Source: Macrosoma leucophasiata | Lineage: Eukaryota; Arthropoda; Insecta; Lepidoptera; Hedylidae | Length of the DNA stretch: 64,000 nt | Direction of reading: 5' to 3' | NCBI GenBank assembly: GCA_036365455.1 | Contig: JAWQUS010000021.1 | Coordinates: 20,830,001-20,894,000, forward strand | Part shown: positions 20,568 through 30,240 of the stretch, piece after piece | Numbering within the stretch: position 1 is the stretch's first letter | How the letters are laid out: each line of letters begins with the position of its first letter | The notes under the pieces: model-generated | The model's database searches: none | What the model saw: only the letters and a program-made list of their open reading frames with translations | What the model was told of the DNA's origin: nothing | Program-made: the position numbers and the translations under genes

Positions 20568-20892
20568 AAATTGAACCGTCTCACTTTCACATAGCAAGCA
20601 GGTACTTGCTGCGTTTAGTAATTCCGTGCCGTGTGCCAATAGCTCCACGCGTCATATTAAGTCACGGCGCCACCTTAAAGCGCTGCTTGCGGATTATTGC
20701 ACACCTCGCTTCATATTTATTGTTTTAAAGCCGCTGTGTTCTATAATCCTTTTTATCTGTACTTCAGGTAAGATTAATAGGTCTCTTTTGCAAAGGATGG
20801 CTGATTATAATATTACATATTTTTAAAATAATTATTCCAATTTGTGTAAAAGTAGGAAATATGGTAGAAGATTATAATTATGAAAAAAAAGG

Positions 20893-21090
20893 GCTACACT
20901 TATAGCTCCACATAAGGTATTATATAAACCAGTATCGTAGATGCCGTTGTATACATACAACACATACACTAACACCCAGACCCGAAACAAATATCTGTTG
21001 GCCATACAAATATTTGTTCCGGTGCGGGGATCAAACCCGCTCCCTTCGAATCAAACGGTGGTTTCGCACCGCTGGACCAACCAGATCGTC
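20893..21090 (-). mobile_element. Family C SINE, second copy
   Basis: It has the same head and body as the copy 520 bp upstream with scattered substitutions. Its head end abuts the LINE fragment that begins at 21091. Confidence 0.88.
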
Positions 21091-21600
21091 AATAGATATT
21101 CTCCTAAAGGCATTGTTGTACTGGACCTGAAGGGCGTTGTATTGTCTTTGTCCATACGCTACCCATAGACTGCAAGTGTAAAAAGTCGTAAAAAATGCCC
21201 TAAAAAAAGTGATTTTGACGTCCCTCGAGCATTTCGCAAACCGCCTAACTATCATATTGGCTCTTACAGACAACGCCCTTCGCTCTCTTTCTATATCAGC
21301 ATCGTCTGTCAGTTCAGAGGTCACTAGATGTCCAAGATATTTAAACTGCTGAACTTTAATCAATACAGTTCCATTAAGCTTCATTGTTGCAATATCATCT
21401 GGACATTTACGACCCTGGCCCGAAAAACCATGCATTCGCTCTTTTTTGCGTTGTTTAGCAAACCATGGGTGCGGGCGTATCGCTCGCAGATAGAAATAAG
21501 TCTGGTCAGGCCACAAACTGAGGCACTCAGAAGCACCATATCATCGGCATAACTTATGTTGTTGACATTGATAAAAACTACCATTTAATGGCAAATATAT
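21091..21600 (-). pseudogene. LINE reverse-transcriptase fragment
   Basis: Read on minus, the sequence enters in the RT palm with I-S-Y-A-D-D-M-V-L-L (YADD catalytic motif, near 21550), then a K-K-S-E-C-M-V-F stretch. After a frame change it continues with Q-Q-F-K-Y-L-G-H-L and F-R-A-F-F-T-T-F-Y-T in the region after the palm. Y-L-G and the following helices are usual for non-LTR RTs. It lacks everything upstream of motif C and stops where a family C SINE adjoins. The frame change near 21420 shows it is dead. Confidence 0.75.
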
Positions 21601-21628
21601 GATGGTGATAATGTGATGGTGCCTAAAT
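21577..21628 (-). repeat. Family B scrap
   Basis: CTACCATTTAATGGCAA then GTGATGGTGCCTA matches the last third of family B. Confidence 0.5.
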
Positions 21629-22199
21629 TATTTGGACTGCAATATAAATAAATCGCACTGCAATATAGATAAATCGGTTATCCAAAAAATATTTGGGATT
21701 CGGTTACAGATAGAAAAATAAATCAAGTATGCGGGAATTCGGATACGTTTAAGGATATTTATAATAGCCCCAATCTCTACCAGTCCCTTGAATATATCAG
21801 AGCTGCAAGACGTCTCAAGGCCCATCAATACAACACAAGCGGGACCCAAAGCAAGCGTAAATACATTAACAGCTACACACATAGTGCGCTAACCAAACGT
21901 GTGATTATGCAAATCGGGCAATCAGAGTGTAGGAACACTCCGCGAATGTAGGTCGGGCTATCTGTGGCCATGTAGATGCAGAGATAATGCGTGATTCGAC
22001 AATAAAATTGGTTGATTAAACACAATGTTACCTATAATGGGCAGTAATTAAATTGAGCGCTTATTGTTATTCGTTTAGAACCTATATGAACTAAATCTAT
22101 AGAAATGTGAAAGTGACGGTATGTGCCTATTCCCGAAGAAGATTTCAGGGGGACCTGGATTCACAGTTACGTTTTGTGTCATGTGTGGCTGGTCAAATT
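21629..22199. other. Spacer
   Basis: There is an 84-codon minus frame at 21628-21882 without a recognisable domain. Nothing else was identified. Confidence 0.3.
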
Positions 22200-22346
22200 G
22201 ACAAATTGACAAGTATATTATCAAATTCCGAGGATAACACTGGTAAAATCGGGAAAGCCTTATAGCCCTTGCTCTTCGAACCGGATATTGAACCCAGAAC
22301 CCCAGCGTAGCAGTAGTTGCCTGCTACCACTATGCTACTGAGATAA
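22200..22346 (-). repeat. Old family A SINE fragment
   Basis: AACCCAGAACCCCAGCGTAG, GCCTGCTACCACTATGCTAC and a decayed body are visible in reverse. The head is diverged and the tail is missing. Confidence 0.6.
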
Positions 22347-22377
22347 TTTACATAAAAAACCTACAAAATATGGTTTA

Positions 22378-22668
22378 TTGATGGTAGAGCTCCAGTGAAG
22401 GAGTTTAAAGGCGTAGGCAAGAACGTATTACTTTATCTACTTGCCGCTAAATACTAGTGTTCAGCCCCATGTGTTCCGTTTGGGTAGAACCCTGTAATTG
22501 CCAGCACAGGGATACAACAGTTTAGGCGTCAGAATTTTATTAACAAAGTATCAATTTTTTTTAAGCACATTGAAATCTTTGTTTTATGTGGGTGTGTACA
22601 GGCTACAGCATTCACTTACCACCAATATGAACTGAGTGTATGCATATTTTACTTATCACAGGTACCAC
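22378..22668 (+). repeat. Family B, old copy
   Basis: It reads from GATGGTAGAGCTCCAGTG through TTGCCGCTAAATACTAGTG and CACAGGGATACAACA, to CACTTACCACCAATATGAAC. It is clearly more diverged than the copies near 55 kb. Confidence 0.75.
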
Positions 22669-23338
22669 ATAGAGCATAAGTACAACATTTTTCACGCCAC
22701 GCCATAATACCCCACTTTGTTTACGGGTTGAGAAATGGTTCGCACTCATGTCCCTAATTGCTTGGCCTCAGCTTGAATTAGCCTAGCTTTGTATAACGCT
22801 GACGGTAAACGGTTTATGGTGGTTTTTTACGTGTATCATTTTCGAGTTTATATACTTTGTTTGTTTTTACGGTCCCATAGCCTACAAGGAACCCTTATAT
22901 TTTCGCCATATGCGTCCGTCCATCTGTCCGCAGCTTAGCTCAGAAGATTTTAACCCCTCAAGCCGTGAAGGTCAGAAACTGTTATGTTGAATATAGAGCT
23001 GTAATTTGCCTTCAACAATATATACCTATCTGACGCACACAAAGTAGTGAAGAAGAGGGTTTCACCACCCTGTGGCAGGAAGAGCCACGCCAAAAGCCGC
23101 TCCCTCGCTGGGGTTCCTCTTAGCTTTGCTGGTGTGGACAACTAATGTGGTGGGACAACCACCGACTACTAAGCCCCTACGACAATGTGGAAGCTCTTGG
23201 GGGAAGAGGAGGTAAGAGGGGGGTAGATCATAGCATAGGACCTAAATTAGGGAGACCTATCCTCTTTCTGCTTTCAGGTTTGTAAGACCCAGTAATTTCG
23301 AGAACAAATACAAAACGGTTTTGAATCTTAAACATTTT
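22669..23338. other. Spacer with family F scrap
   Basis: GGAACCCTTATATTTTCGCC with CGTCCGTCCATCTGTCCGC at 22879-22930 is the family F phrase. The GC-richer part 23040-23220 carries a 63-codon minus frame without recognisable domains. Confidence 0.4.
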
Positions 23339-23768
23339 TATGTATGTGTCTTCACGCTAGGTCCCTAACGGGGTAGGCAGAGAGTGCGGAGCGTCAGATA
23401 TCCCGGTCCTGACACACCTCACGTGCCTCATTTACCTTCATCATTCTCTTCATACATGTACGCCGATTCCTAAGACTTTTAACCCCACCATCAGACAGAA
23501 CTCGATCTATATGGTCATGCTTGGTCAGTCTTGGTGAGCCTCTGCAATCATCCACATTCACATTGTGTATCTGTTTAGTAATTCGTTCATCCGACATTCT
23601 TTCTATATGCGCGTACCATCGGAACATGCCTTTTTTTCATTTTTACACCGATACTCTCATCCACACAAAGCCTCTTTACTACATCTTCATTACGAACGTG
23701 ATCGGTACGCCATACACCGCAGATCTTGCGCAAAGATCTCACCTCGACCGCGTTCACTATCTTTCCAC
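23339..23768 (-). pseudogene. RTE-like LINE, 5'-truncated copy
   Basis: On minus it encodes the same C-terminus as the 18.3 kb copy, with M-F-R-W-Y-A-H-I-E-R-M and the ending GACCTAGCGTGAAGACAC. Frame breaks separate the parts. It covers only about the last 430 bp of the family. Confidence 0.8.
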
Positions 23769-23864
23769 CAGATATTTTTTTAAACTGTAAATTGGTAAAT
23801 AATTACCGGATAGTGTACTCAATAAATACTTGCAGCCTATGTTAGCTAAGATAATCAACAGTTC

Positions 23865-24915
23865 AACACCCTTCAAGATCAAAGTAAACGATGAAATGAG
23901 AATTTCATAACCACAGCGTTGTGAGTTAATTCAATAGCCAGAGCCACTCACTCAACTATTGAATTAATCAGAGATTGGTGAACCGGTCGTTACGATCATC
24001 CCTATAATTATATCTTGTTATTGTAATCCACCCCTTTGTGGTACATGCTGATTGGGTTTTACGTGGAATCCATTTATCAAATAGGGTGAATACTGTATGT
24101 TCGTACTTTAGTACATAAATATTCACTTTTCTTTCACCCGTTTTTACCCGCATAGATATTTTTTTAAACTGAAACTGGAATTTGGAACAATAAGTGTCTC
24201 CGATTTTGACGGTACTTTCACTGGCAGATAACTGATGTGTTAGGGAGTAACTTCGGCTACTTTTATCTCCATACAACCATACATACATACATACCTACAC
24301 ACAAATAAATAGAATCTGAGTGTCTCCGATTATGACGGGACTTTCACTGGCAGATAGCTGATGTAATAAGAAGTAACATAGGCTACTTTTATACTAGCTG
24401 CGCCCACGACTTCGTCCGGGTAGATACTGAACAATCATATTTTTTCTCACGTGGACGAAGTCGCGGGCACAGCTAGTTTTTAATATTTTTGTAAATAAAC
24501 AATGGATTGTGAAAGTCCTGCATTAGAAGTTGAATAGGAACTTCGTTCCAATCGGGTGTCTCACATGTGACACCTCAGACAGTTTTTTTTCATTATTCCT
24601 TCATGTAGAAACATTTGTCCAGTCTCACCCATCGTTATTGCATTTACTGCCGTCCTATTTCAATGGTATAAACGCCATTGTACGGTTAGCTGCACTACCA
24701 TTAGTAGAATAAAATTCTCTTCCATTGATGGGCGGTGGGTCGGATTATCGACAAAATAATAATTCTTAGACTATCAAATAGACCCTCAAGATAGACGTTA
24801 CAACCAAAATTAGAATTTGATAACCCTAGCAGCGGTAACCCAATAACCGAAACCACTCACTTAACCGATGAATTAATCAGGCAGTCATTAACTCCGCGCG
24901 ATCTCTAACGTTATT
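23865..24915 (+). repeat. Local duplication pair
   Basis: About 140 bp at 23865-24010 recur in diverged form at 24775-24915. Shared runs include ATTTGATAACC/ATTTCATAACC, CACTCACTYAAC and GATGAATTAATCAG/TTGAATTAATCAG. They match no transposon family seen here. Confidence 0.55.
24195..24477 (-). repeat. Family D with two internal units
   Basis: On minus it begins with the CTAGCTGTGCCCGCGACTTC hairpin (24400-24477). Two copies of the TTACTYCTTATYACATCAGC/GTGAAAGTCCCGTC unit follow, each with a (CATA)n-like end. Confidence 0.7.
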
Positions 24916-25100
24916 ACATCGTCTCGTCATGGTAATGCAGCTCTTGGCGTGCTTCACCATGCGGTGGGGAATTGTGTTTTTTTAAATCAAGGTTTACGTT
25001 TCGTTTAAGATAACTAGTGTTCTGTATTAGGAAATATGACGTACCTACCTATTGGAAAAAGAATAGGAATCTAATATATGAAAAAAATGCCTCACAACCC

Positions 25101-25385
25101 TAGTGGTAGCAGGCCATTACTACTACGCGTCCTGACGTCGATTCCCGGGTCGGGGTCTATTAGAGATACCGGTGTAAAATCTTTTATGTTTGGTTTAATT
25201 GTAATTTTTCCATTTTCTAGAAATTTCCCAGTACCTCGGAGTTTAATAATGCGCCCGGAAATGTCAACAGGCTCACCACCCGTTACATGGGCCAAAACAT
25301 AACCGGCGAATCGTGGGTGTTTGCGCGTAAGCTTGAATGTATGCATTTTCCTCTGACTACCCCATCAGAGATTACAAGCGTGAAG
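25101..25385 (+). repeat. Family A SINE, diverged
   Basis: CTAGTGGTAGCAGGCCA, a decayed B-box (CGTCGATTCCCGGG) and the complete body and tail to TTACAAGCGTGAAG are present. The first bases of the head are missing. Confidence 0.82.
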
Positions 25386-25674
25386 AATTTTTTAATAGAA
25401 CTTCTTAAGATGTAAAAATCATCAGATAAAGCAATACTGCATCAACTCTTCGTAGAAAACATATGTTTCATTTTGTTGACAAAGAAACAAATTGTAGATA
25501 TAAACACCACCGCAAGACATAGTTGGCTCACCTAAGTGCGTGTGTTTGCATGTATTTCCCGGCTCTCCCCCCTAGAGCCGGTTGAATGCAAAGACATTTC
25601 CACCTCGTTAAAATAAAGCTTACAATCATGTATGCTTCAGTGCATGCAATCACGTCAGCATCTCGTTTCTGGGA
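25386..25674. other. Spacer
   Basis: No feature recognised. Confidence 0.3.
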
Positions 25675-25869
25675 ATATATACGTGTATATATGTATGTAT
25701 CTTTACGGCAGGTTCCTAACGGGGTAGGCAGAGATTGTGCAGCGCCAGATATCCCGGTCCTGACACACCTCTCTTGCCTCATCTACCTATATCATTATTT
25801 TGATACATGCACGCCGATTCCTAAGACTTTTGACCTCACCATCAGACAGAACTCGACGATATATACGTG
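25675..25869 (-). mobile_element. Short RTE-like LINE insertion
   Basis: A 173-bp 3' end of the RTE-like family (25686-25858) is flanked by the perfect 11-bp target duplication ATATATACGTG (25675-25685 and 25859-25869). The 5' truncation leaves only the end of the coding region and the 3' tail. Confidence 0.9.
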
Positions 25870-26920
25870 AAGTTTTGTTCAAATACCCACCATCGCACAA
25901 TCCAATCCAACTAAAAATTTAAATATCTTTGAGAATCAGATATTTTCGTAGTTTACCAATAATAGAGCATTTCATTTTTCAATAACACCTCCCCCGAGAA
26001 TCGAATTCAACACCTCAGATCAGCAGTAGTGGCCTGCTAGCCAATAGACTAAACCTATAACATATGATATGAATAACCTGTATAAAGACCCTTATATTTT
26101 GTAGCACAGATTACATTCCACGCAGCACAATCCCAACGGCAGGTGATTTAATAATTAATGAAAACCCGTACTAGTGATCTCATTATGTTAATGCATCTCT
26201 TTGCAGGTGAGGCAAGGGGCGCAGGTTTGATGTTTTGAATGAGTGTGAGCAGTGGTCGAGGTTATTAGGGTAATGGTAACGGATTTAGTAGCTTGTTTTC
26301 TTGTTGTATGAAAAATCTCATCACATTCATATTAGCTGTAATCTGTATATTGACTTGCATGTTGATTTTTTTTTCCGTAGGATAATATCTCAGCGTCGAC
26401 CCATTTCATTAATTGCCACTGCTCTGTTTCCATGGATAAGAGCATCATGTTATAATTGTTTATCATTTTCTTCATAAACATGTTTATCAAAGAAAAATAT
26501 TTTCATGTATCCGATTGGTCTTATTATAAACAGCACATTTAAGCGACGAAAAAAAAAATCTAAGCCTCTTCGTGTCATTTATCATTTTACAAACCGATGA
26601 CAAAGAGTCTTAGAAAAGAAAAAGAGACATTCTTTGTCACTCACTAGCACCATATATACCTAATGAGAAAAACTCAAAACATGCTCTTTTAAAAATGTCT
26701 TCTTCACTCAAATGACACCTTGTTTAGGAACATGTGTACGAGTATGTCTCGCTAGGTAAAGCAAATGCTCATATTACACAAATGGTAAAACCGGTCAAGT
26801 GCGCGCCGGGCCAAGCGCAATGTAGGGTCCCGTAGTTTATAAAATCTAAACATATAATAAAACAGTAAAACCCGCGTGTCTGTACATTGTATATATTTAC
26901 GAAAAACTAATTGGGGGCGA
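25870..26920. other. Spacer with a SINE head scrap
   Basis: At 25982-26050 a reversed, decayed family A head is visible (CCCCCGAGAATCGAATTCA, GTAGTGGCCTGCTAGCC). The phrase near 26790-26830 (ACCGGTCAAGTGCGCGCCGG) is another dispersed-repeat edge. No gene is supported. Confidence 0.4.
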
Positions 26921-27081
26921 TGATTATCCAATTGTCAATCAACTCGTATTTAAATCTGTCATCTGACATTCTGAATTCGTTTCTTCTTTAAAATCAGACA
27001 ATTAAAAAGTTAAAAACTATAACCAAACTTCATGGTAAGTAAACACACAGAGTGCGAAGAAAGAAATAATATTTCTTTACA
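26921..27081 (-). repeat. 3' LTR of the Gypsy-type element
   Basis: The 161-bp repeat has TG...CA ends and is identical to 31603-31763. In element sense it starts TGTAAAGAAATA and ends GGATAATCA. Confidence 0.95.
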
Positions 27082-27090
27082 TCTCCCCCC
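27082..27090 (-). promoter_or_regulatory. Polypurine tract
   Basis: In element sense the nine purines GGGGGGAGA directly precede the 3' LTR, the expected place for plus-strand DNA priming. Confidence 0.85.
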
Positions 27091-27118
27091 ATGGGGAAGA
27101 AAATTCACCCGTGAATTT

Positions 27119-30100
27119 TCACTCCAGTTCTCCATTTGATACTTGCACATTCTCATCCTCTGTTATCTGTACTGGAATTAGTTTTGTGATATGAAAAAGA
27201 TTTGACTCTGTTTTTCTATGTCCTGTATCTATCTCGTAAATTGTATTAGATTTCTTTTTAATTATTTTATATGGTCCAATTCTCAATTCATCTAGCTTTT
27301 TCCTATTTAGTTTATTCCCATTTTCTATATATACTAGATCTCCCACACTGAATTCTCTTTGTTTTCTATTCCTATCATACCTCATTTTGTTATAGTAATG
27401 TGATTTCAAGGTTATTAAGCGATTATTAAGCGCTGTTTTCTTATCTCCGATCCAGTCACTATTTATACCTCCTTGTTGTAGTTCTTTTGGTAAAACCTTA
27501 ACATCTGTTCCGTATAGCAAATAACATGGTGCATAGCCAGTTACTGAGTGGTTAGTCTGATTGTATTTTTCTACACATTCATGTGCTATTGTAGTCCACG
27601 CTCTGTTTTCTCCATCTTCATTGATTTTGCATCTAATTTTGTTAACTATCGTTTGATTCAACCTTTCATTTAGGCCATTAGAAAACGGTGCATTCACTGC
27701 TGTAAAAATTATTGTTATTTGTTTGTCAGTAAGGAATTTCTTGAATTCTTTAGAGTTTATTCCAGGATACTGGTCGGTAAGGAGCATCCCAATCTCTTCG
27801 GTTTCAGCGACCTTATTTATTAGCTTTATAAAGTCATGTGCACCCTGAGTTTTTGATGTTATAATAAATGCATATCTAGTGAAGTGGTCCACTAAAAGAT
27901 GTATGTATTTCTTGGTTGATCTAGAACCACCAAAACCTCCAATTGTGTCTATTGATACTATTTCAAAGGGTCTTGTCGCTGGGCCTAAATATGACATTAA
28001 TCCGTATTTGTGTTGTCCTCTTGTTTTGTTTTTTATGCAAATTTCACAATTCCTACAAACATTTTTAATATTTTTCGTTAAATTTTTTGTTGCGTACAGT
28101 GAACTAATAGTCTTTAGCATTTGTCCCACTCCAATGTGACATAGATCTTCATGTATTCGCTTTATAAATTTAATACTGAATTCTTCTGTTATTATTATTT
28201 TCTCTTTGTTCCTAATTCTTTTGAAGTATAAATTGTGTTTTTTGATTATTTTATTATTGTTTCTCTGTATTTCTTTATTTTGATTCTGATCTATTACAAT
28301 ATCTTCTAATGTAATTAAGTTCACAACTTTCAGTTGTTCTTCTAGATTATCCTCTGGTTCTAATACAGGATTCCGACTTAAACAGTCCGCTTCTAAATTA
28401 TCTTTTCCAGGGGAATATTTGATTTTAAAATCATATTGTGAAAGGTAATAAGTCAAATCACCTAGTTCTTCGTCTGTTCTAGCTTTTAAGTTCATGTTTT
28501 CTAATGGTTTATGATCTGTGTAGACTGTAAACGATTTACCTATCAGCCAGTACTGCCAATATCTTAGTGCTTCTTTAATAGCTAAGCATTCTAAATATAT
28601 TGCCTTTTTCTTCTTTTGCGCTCCATTCAGTTTTTTTGAAAAATAGGCTACTGGTTTTTCTTTACCATCTAGTTGTACTTGTTTTAAAATTGCTCCAACA
28701 CCCAGCAGAGAACCATCAGTATAAATATTTATTGGTAGATTTTGATCATAAATTTCTAGTATTGGCTGTGAACACAAGAGACTCTTTATTTTTTCAAACG
28801 CATTTTGACATTCTTCAGACCAAACAAACTTTTGATTTTTTCTTAGCAAATTATGTAATGGGTCAAGAATTATTGCGCTCCTTGGTATATATTTATGGTA
28901 AAAGTTTACTTTTCCCAAAAATTGTCGAATATTCTTCTGGGTTTTTGGTACTGGAAATTCTTTTATCGAAATGAGATTGTCCTTCAGTGGTTGGATAGAA
29001 TTATATTGAATGATATGTCCCAGGTATTTTACCGAATCTGATGCAAATGTACATTTTATAAATTTTAGTCGAAATCCTTCCGTTTGAATTGCTTCTAGTA
29101 ACTGTTTCAAGTGACTTATGTGTTCATCAAATGAGTTTGAAAATATCAGGATGTCATCTATATAATTGACAGCAAAATCGGTTAGTTTATATTTTCTAAG
29201 TATGTTACACAATATTCTTTGAAATATTGCTGGAGCAGTCTTCAAACCAAATGGTAGGCAAGTCCATTGAAAGTGTCCCTCTTGAGTTACAAACCCTGTC
29301 TTCTTCCTGTCCTCTACTCGTAGAGGTATAGACCAAAAAGCTGAATTAACGTCTAAGCTTGTAAAAAATTTGCAATTTCTTGTTTTTGTCATTAAATCGT
29401 CAATTAATGGGAAGGGTTGAGCCTGAGGAACTACAATTTTATTTAAATCCCTGAAGTCTATACAGAGCCTTGATTTTTTATTTTCTTCCTTTTTAAATGT
29501 CAAAGTTACTGGTGCTGCGAATGGACTATAAGATTCTTCTATAAGCGCATTATCCAATAATTCGGCTATTTGTTCTGCTATCTCTTTTTTGTCTTCTATA
29601 GTGCATCTGTATGGCCTCTTGCTGCAGTATTTATCCATTAATAAATCTATTCTTGCTTCATATCCTTTAACCATTCCCACGTCATACTTGTTTTTGGCAA
29701 AAACTGATTGATATTGTTGTATTAGCTTATTTATTTCTTCCCTTTTATCATCATCTAAATGACCAACCTTTATTTCAAATTCCTCTTCTTTGATATGCTC
29801 ATTAAAATTAATTTTGTTTTCGTTTTCATATTTATTACCTTCATTTTCACCTTCGTCTATCTTTTTCTCCATTTTTTTACTATTCTTTTCATGTAAGTAT
29901 TGTTTCTGAGTTATTTTTAACTCCTCATTTTGTATTAGCTTGTATTTCTTTATCATATCTAATCCTATTAAAAAATCATATCTGAATTTGTGTTCGTCAA
30001 TGATGTACACATCCACATTTTCTTCTATTTCAAAAATTTTTATTTTTAAATTTGTCAAACCACTTGTTTTTTGGACACCATTAATTGTTACTATATTTTC

Positions 30101-30238
30101 TTCATTCGATTTATGTCCTTTTGTATTTAGTTTTAGTAATTTGGAATTAATTAGAGATACATTTGAACCTGAATCGTATACTCCATAAATTTCTAATTTA
30201 TTATTTAACAGTAGTTTGATCTTAATTAATGGTGTCAC
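27119..30238 (-). CDS. pol: Pol polyprotein (PR-RT-RNase H-integrase)
   Basis: The 1039-codon open frame holds, in order: an aspartic protease with D-S-G at 22-24; RT with S-L-D-V at 294-297 and Y-I-D-D at 359-362; RNase H with Y-T-D-G-S (Asp508), Glu550 and Asp575; an integrase zinc finger H696-H701-C728-C731; an integrase core D764, D822, E858 (DD35E); and a G-P-Y module at 988-990. All catalytic residues are present. The first codon of this open block is GTG, so it is not taken as a start. The frame is continuous with gag in the -1 frame, and pol is probably made as a Gag-Pol fusion. Family role: processing, cDNA synthesis and integration in the virus-like particle and nucleus. Confidence 0.95.
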   Translation of the reverse strand: MTPLIKIKLLLNNKLEIYGVYDSGSNVSLINSKLLKLNTKGHKSNEENIVTINGVQKTSGLTNLKIKIFEIEENVDVYIIDEHKFRYDFLIGLDMIKKYKLIQNEELKITQKQYLHEKNSKKMEKKIDEGENEGNKYENENKINFNEHIKEEEFEIKVGHLDDDKREEINKLIQQYQSVFAKNKYDVGMVKGYEARIDLLMDKYCSKRPYRCTIEDKKEIAEQIAELLDNALIEESYSPFAAPVTLTFKKEENKKSRLCIDFRDLNKIVVPQAQPFPLIDDLMTKTRNCKFFTSLDVNSAFWSIPLRVEDRKKTGFVTQEGHFQWTCLPFGLKTAPAIFQRILCNILRKYKLTDFAVNYIDDILIFSNSFDEHISHLKQLLEAIQTEGFRLKFIKCTFASDSVKYLGHIIQYNSIQPLKDNLISIKEFPVPKTQKNIRQFLGKVNFYHKYIPRSAIILDPLHNLLRKNQKFVWSEECQNAFEKIKSLLCSQPILEIYDQNLPINIYTDGSLLGVGAILKQVQLDGKEKPVAYFSKKLNGAQKKKKAIYLECLAIKEALRYWQYWLIGKSFTVYTDHKPLENMNLKARTDEELGDLTYYLSQYDFKIKYSPGKDNLEADCLSRNPVLEPEDNLEEQLKVVNLITLEDIVIDQNQNKEIQRNNNKIIKKHNLYFKRIRNKEKIIITEEFSIKFIKRIHEDLCHIGVGQMLKTISSLYATKNLTKNIKNVCRNCEICIKNKTRGQHKYGLMSYLGPATRPFEIVSIDTIGGFGGSRSTKKYIHLLVDHFTRYAFIITSKTQGAHDFIKLINKVAETEEIGMLLTDQYPGINSKEFKKFLTDKQITIIFTAVNAPFSNGLNERLNQTIVNKIRCKINEDGENRAWTTIAHECVEKYNQTNHSVTGYAPCYLLYGTDVKVLPKELQQGGINSDWIGDKKTALNNRLITLKSHYYNKMRYDRNRKQREFSVGDLVYIENGNKLNRKKLDELRIGPYKIIKKKSNTIYEIDTGHRKTESNLFHITKLIPVQITEDENVQVSNGELE

Positions 30239-30240
30239 TA

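Larger units (their letters stand above)
19505..20700 (+). repeat. Diverged tandem repeat, four units
   Basis: Units begin near 19515, 19895, 20310 and 20590. Shared landmarks are GTTAAGCAGTTCCGTGCCGC, CCATTAGCTCC, CACATTACGTCACG, CTTAAAGCGCTGCTTGCGG and TTATTGTTTTAAAGC. The first two are ~380 bp apart. The third is cut by a family C SINE. The unit matches no other place in the window and carries a CRE/ATF-like TTACGTCA in the two best units. Confidence 0.75.

Noticed and set aside
30236..30238. GTG as the start codon of pol
   Set aside because: Pol is continuous in the -1 frame with gag across a slippery site. A GTG start would be unusual in an animal and is an effect of how open frames are listed.
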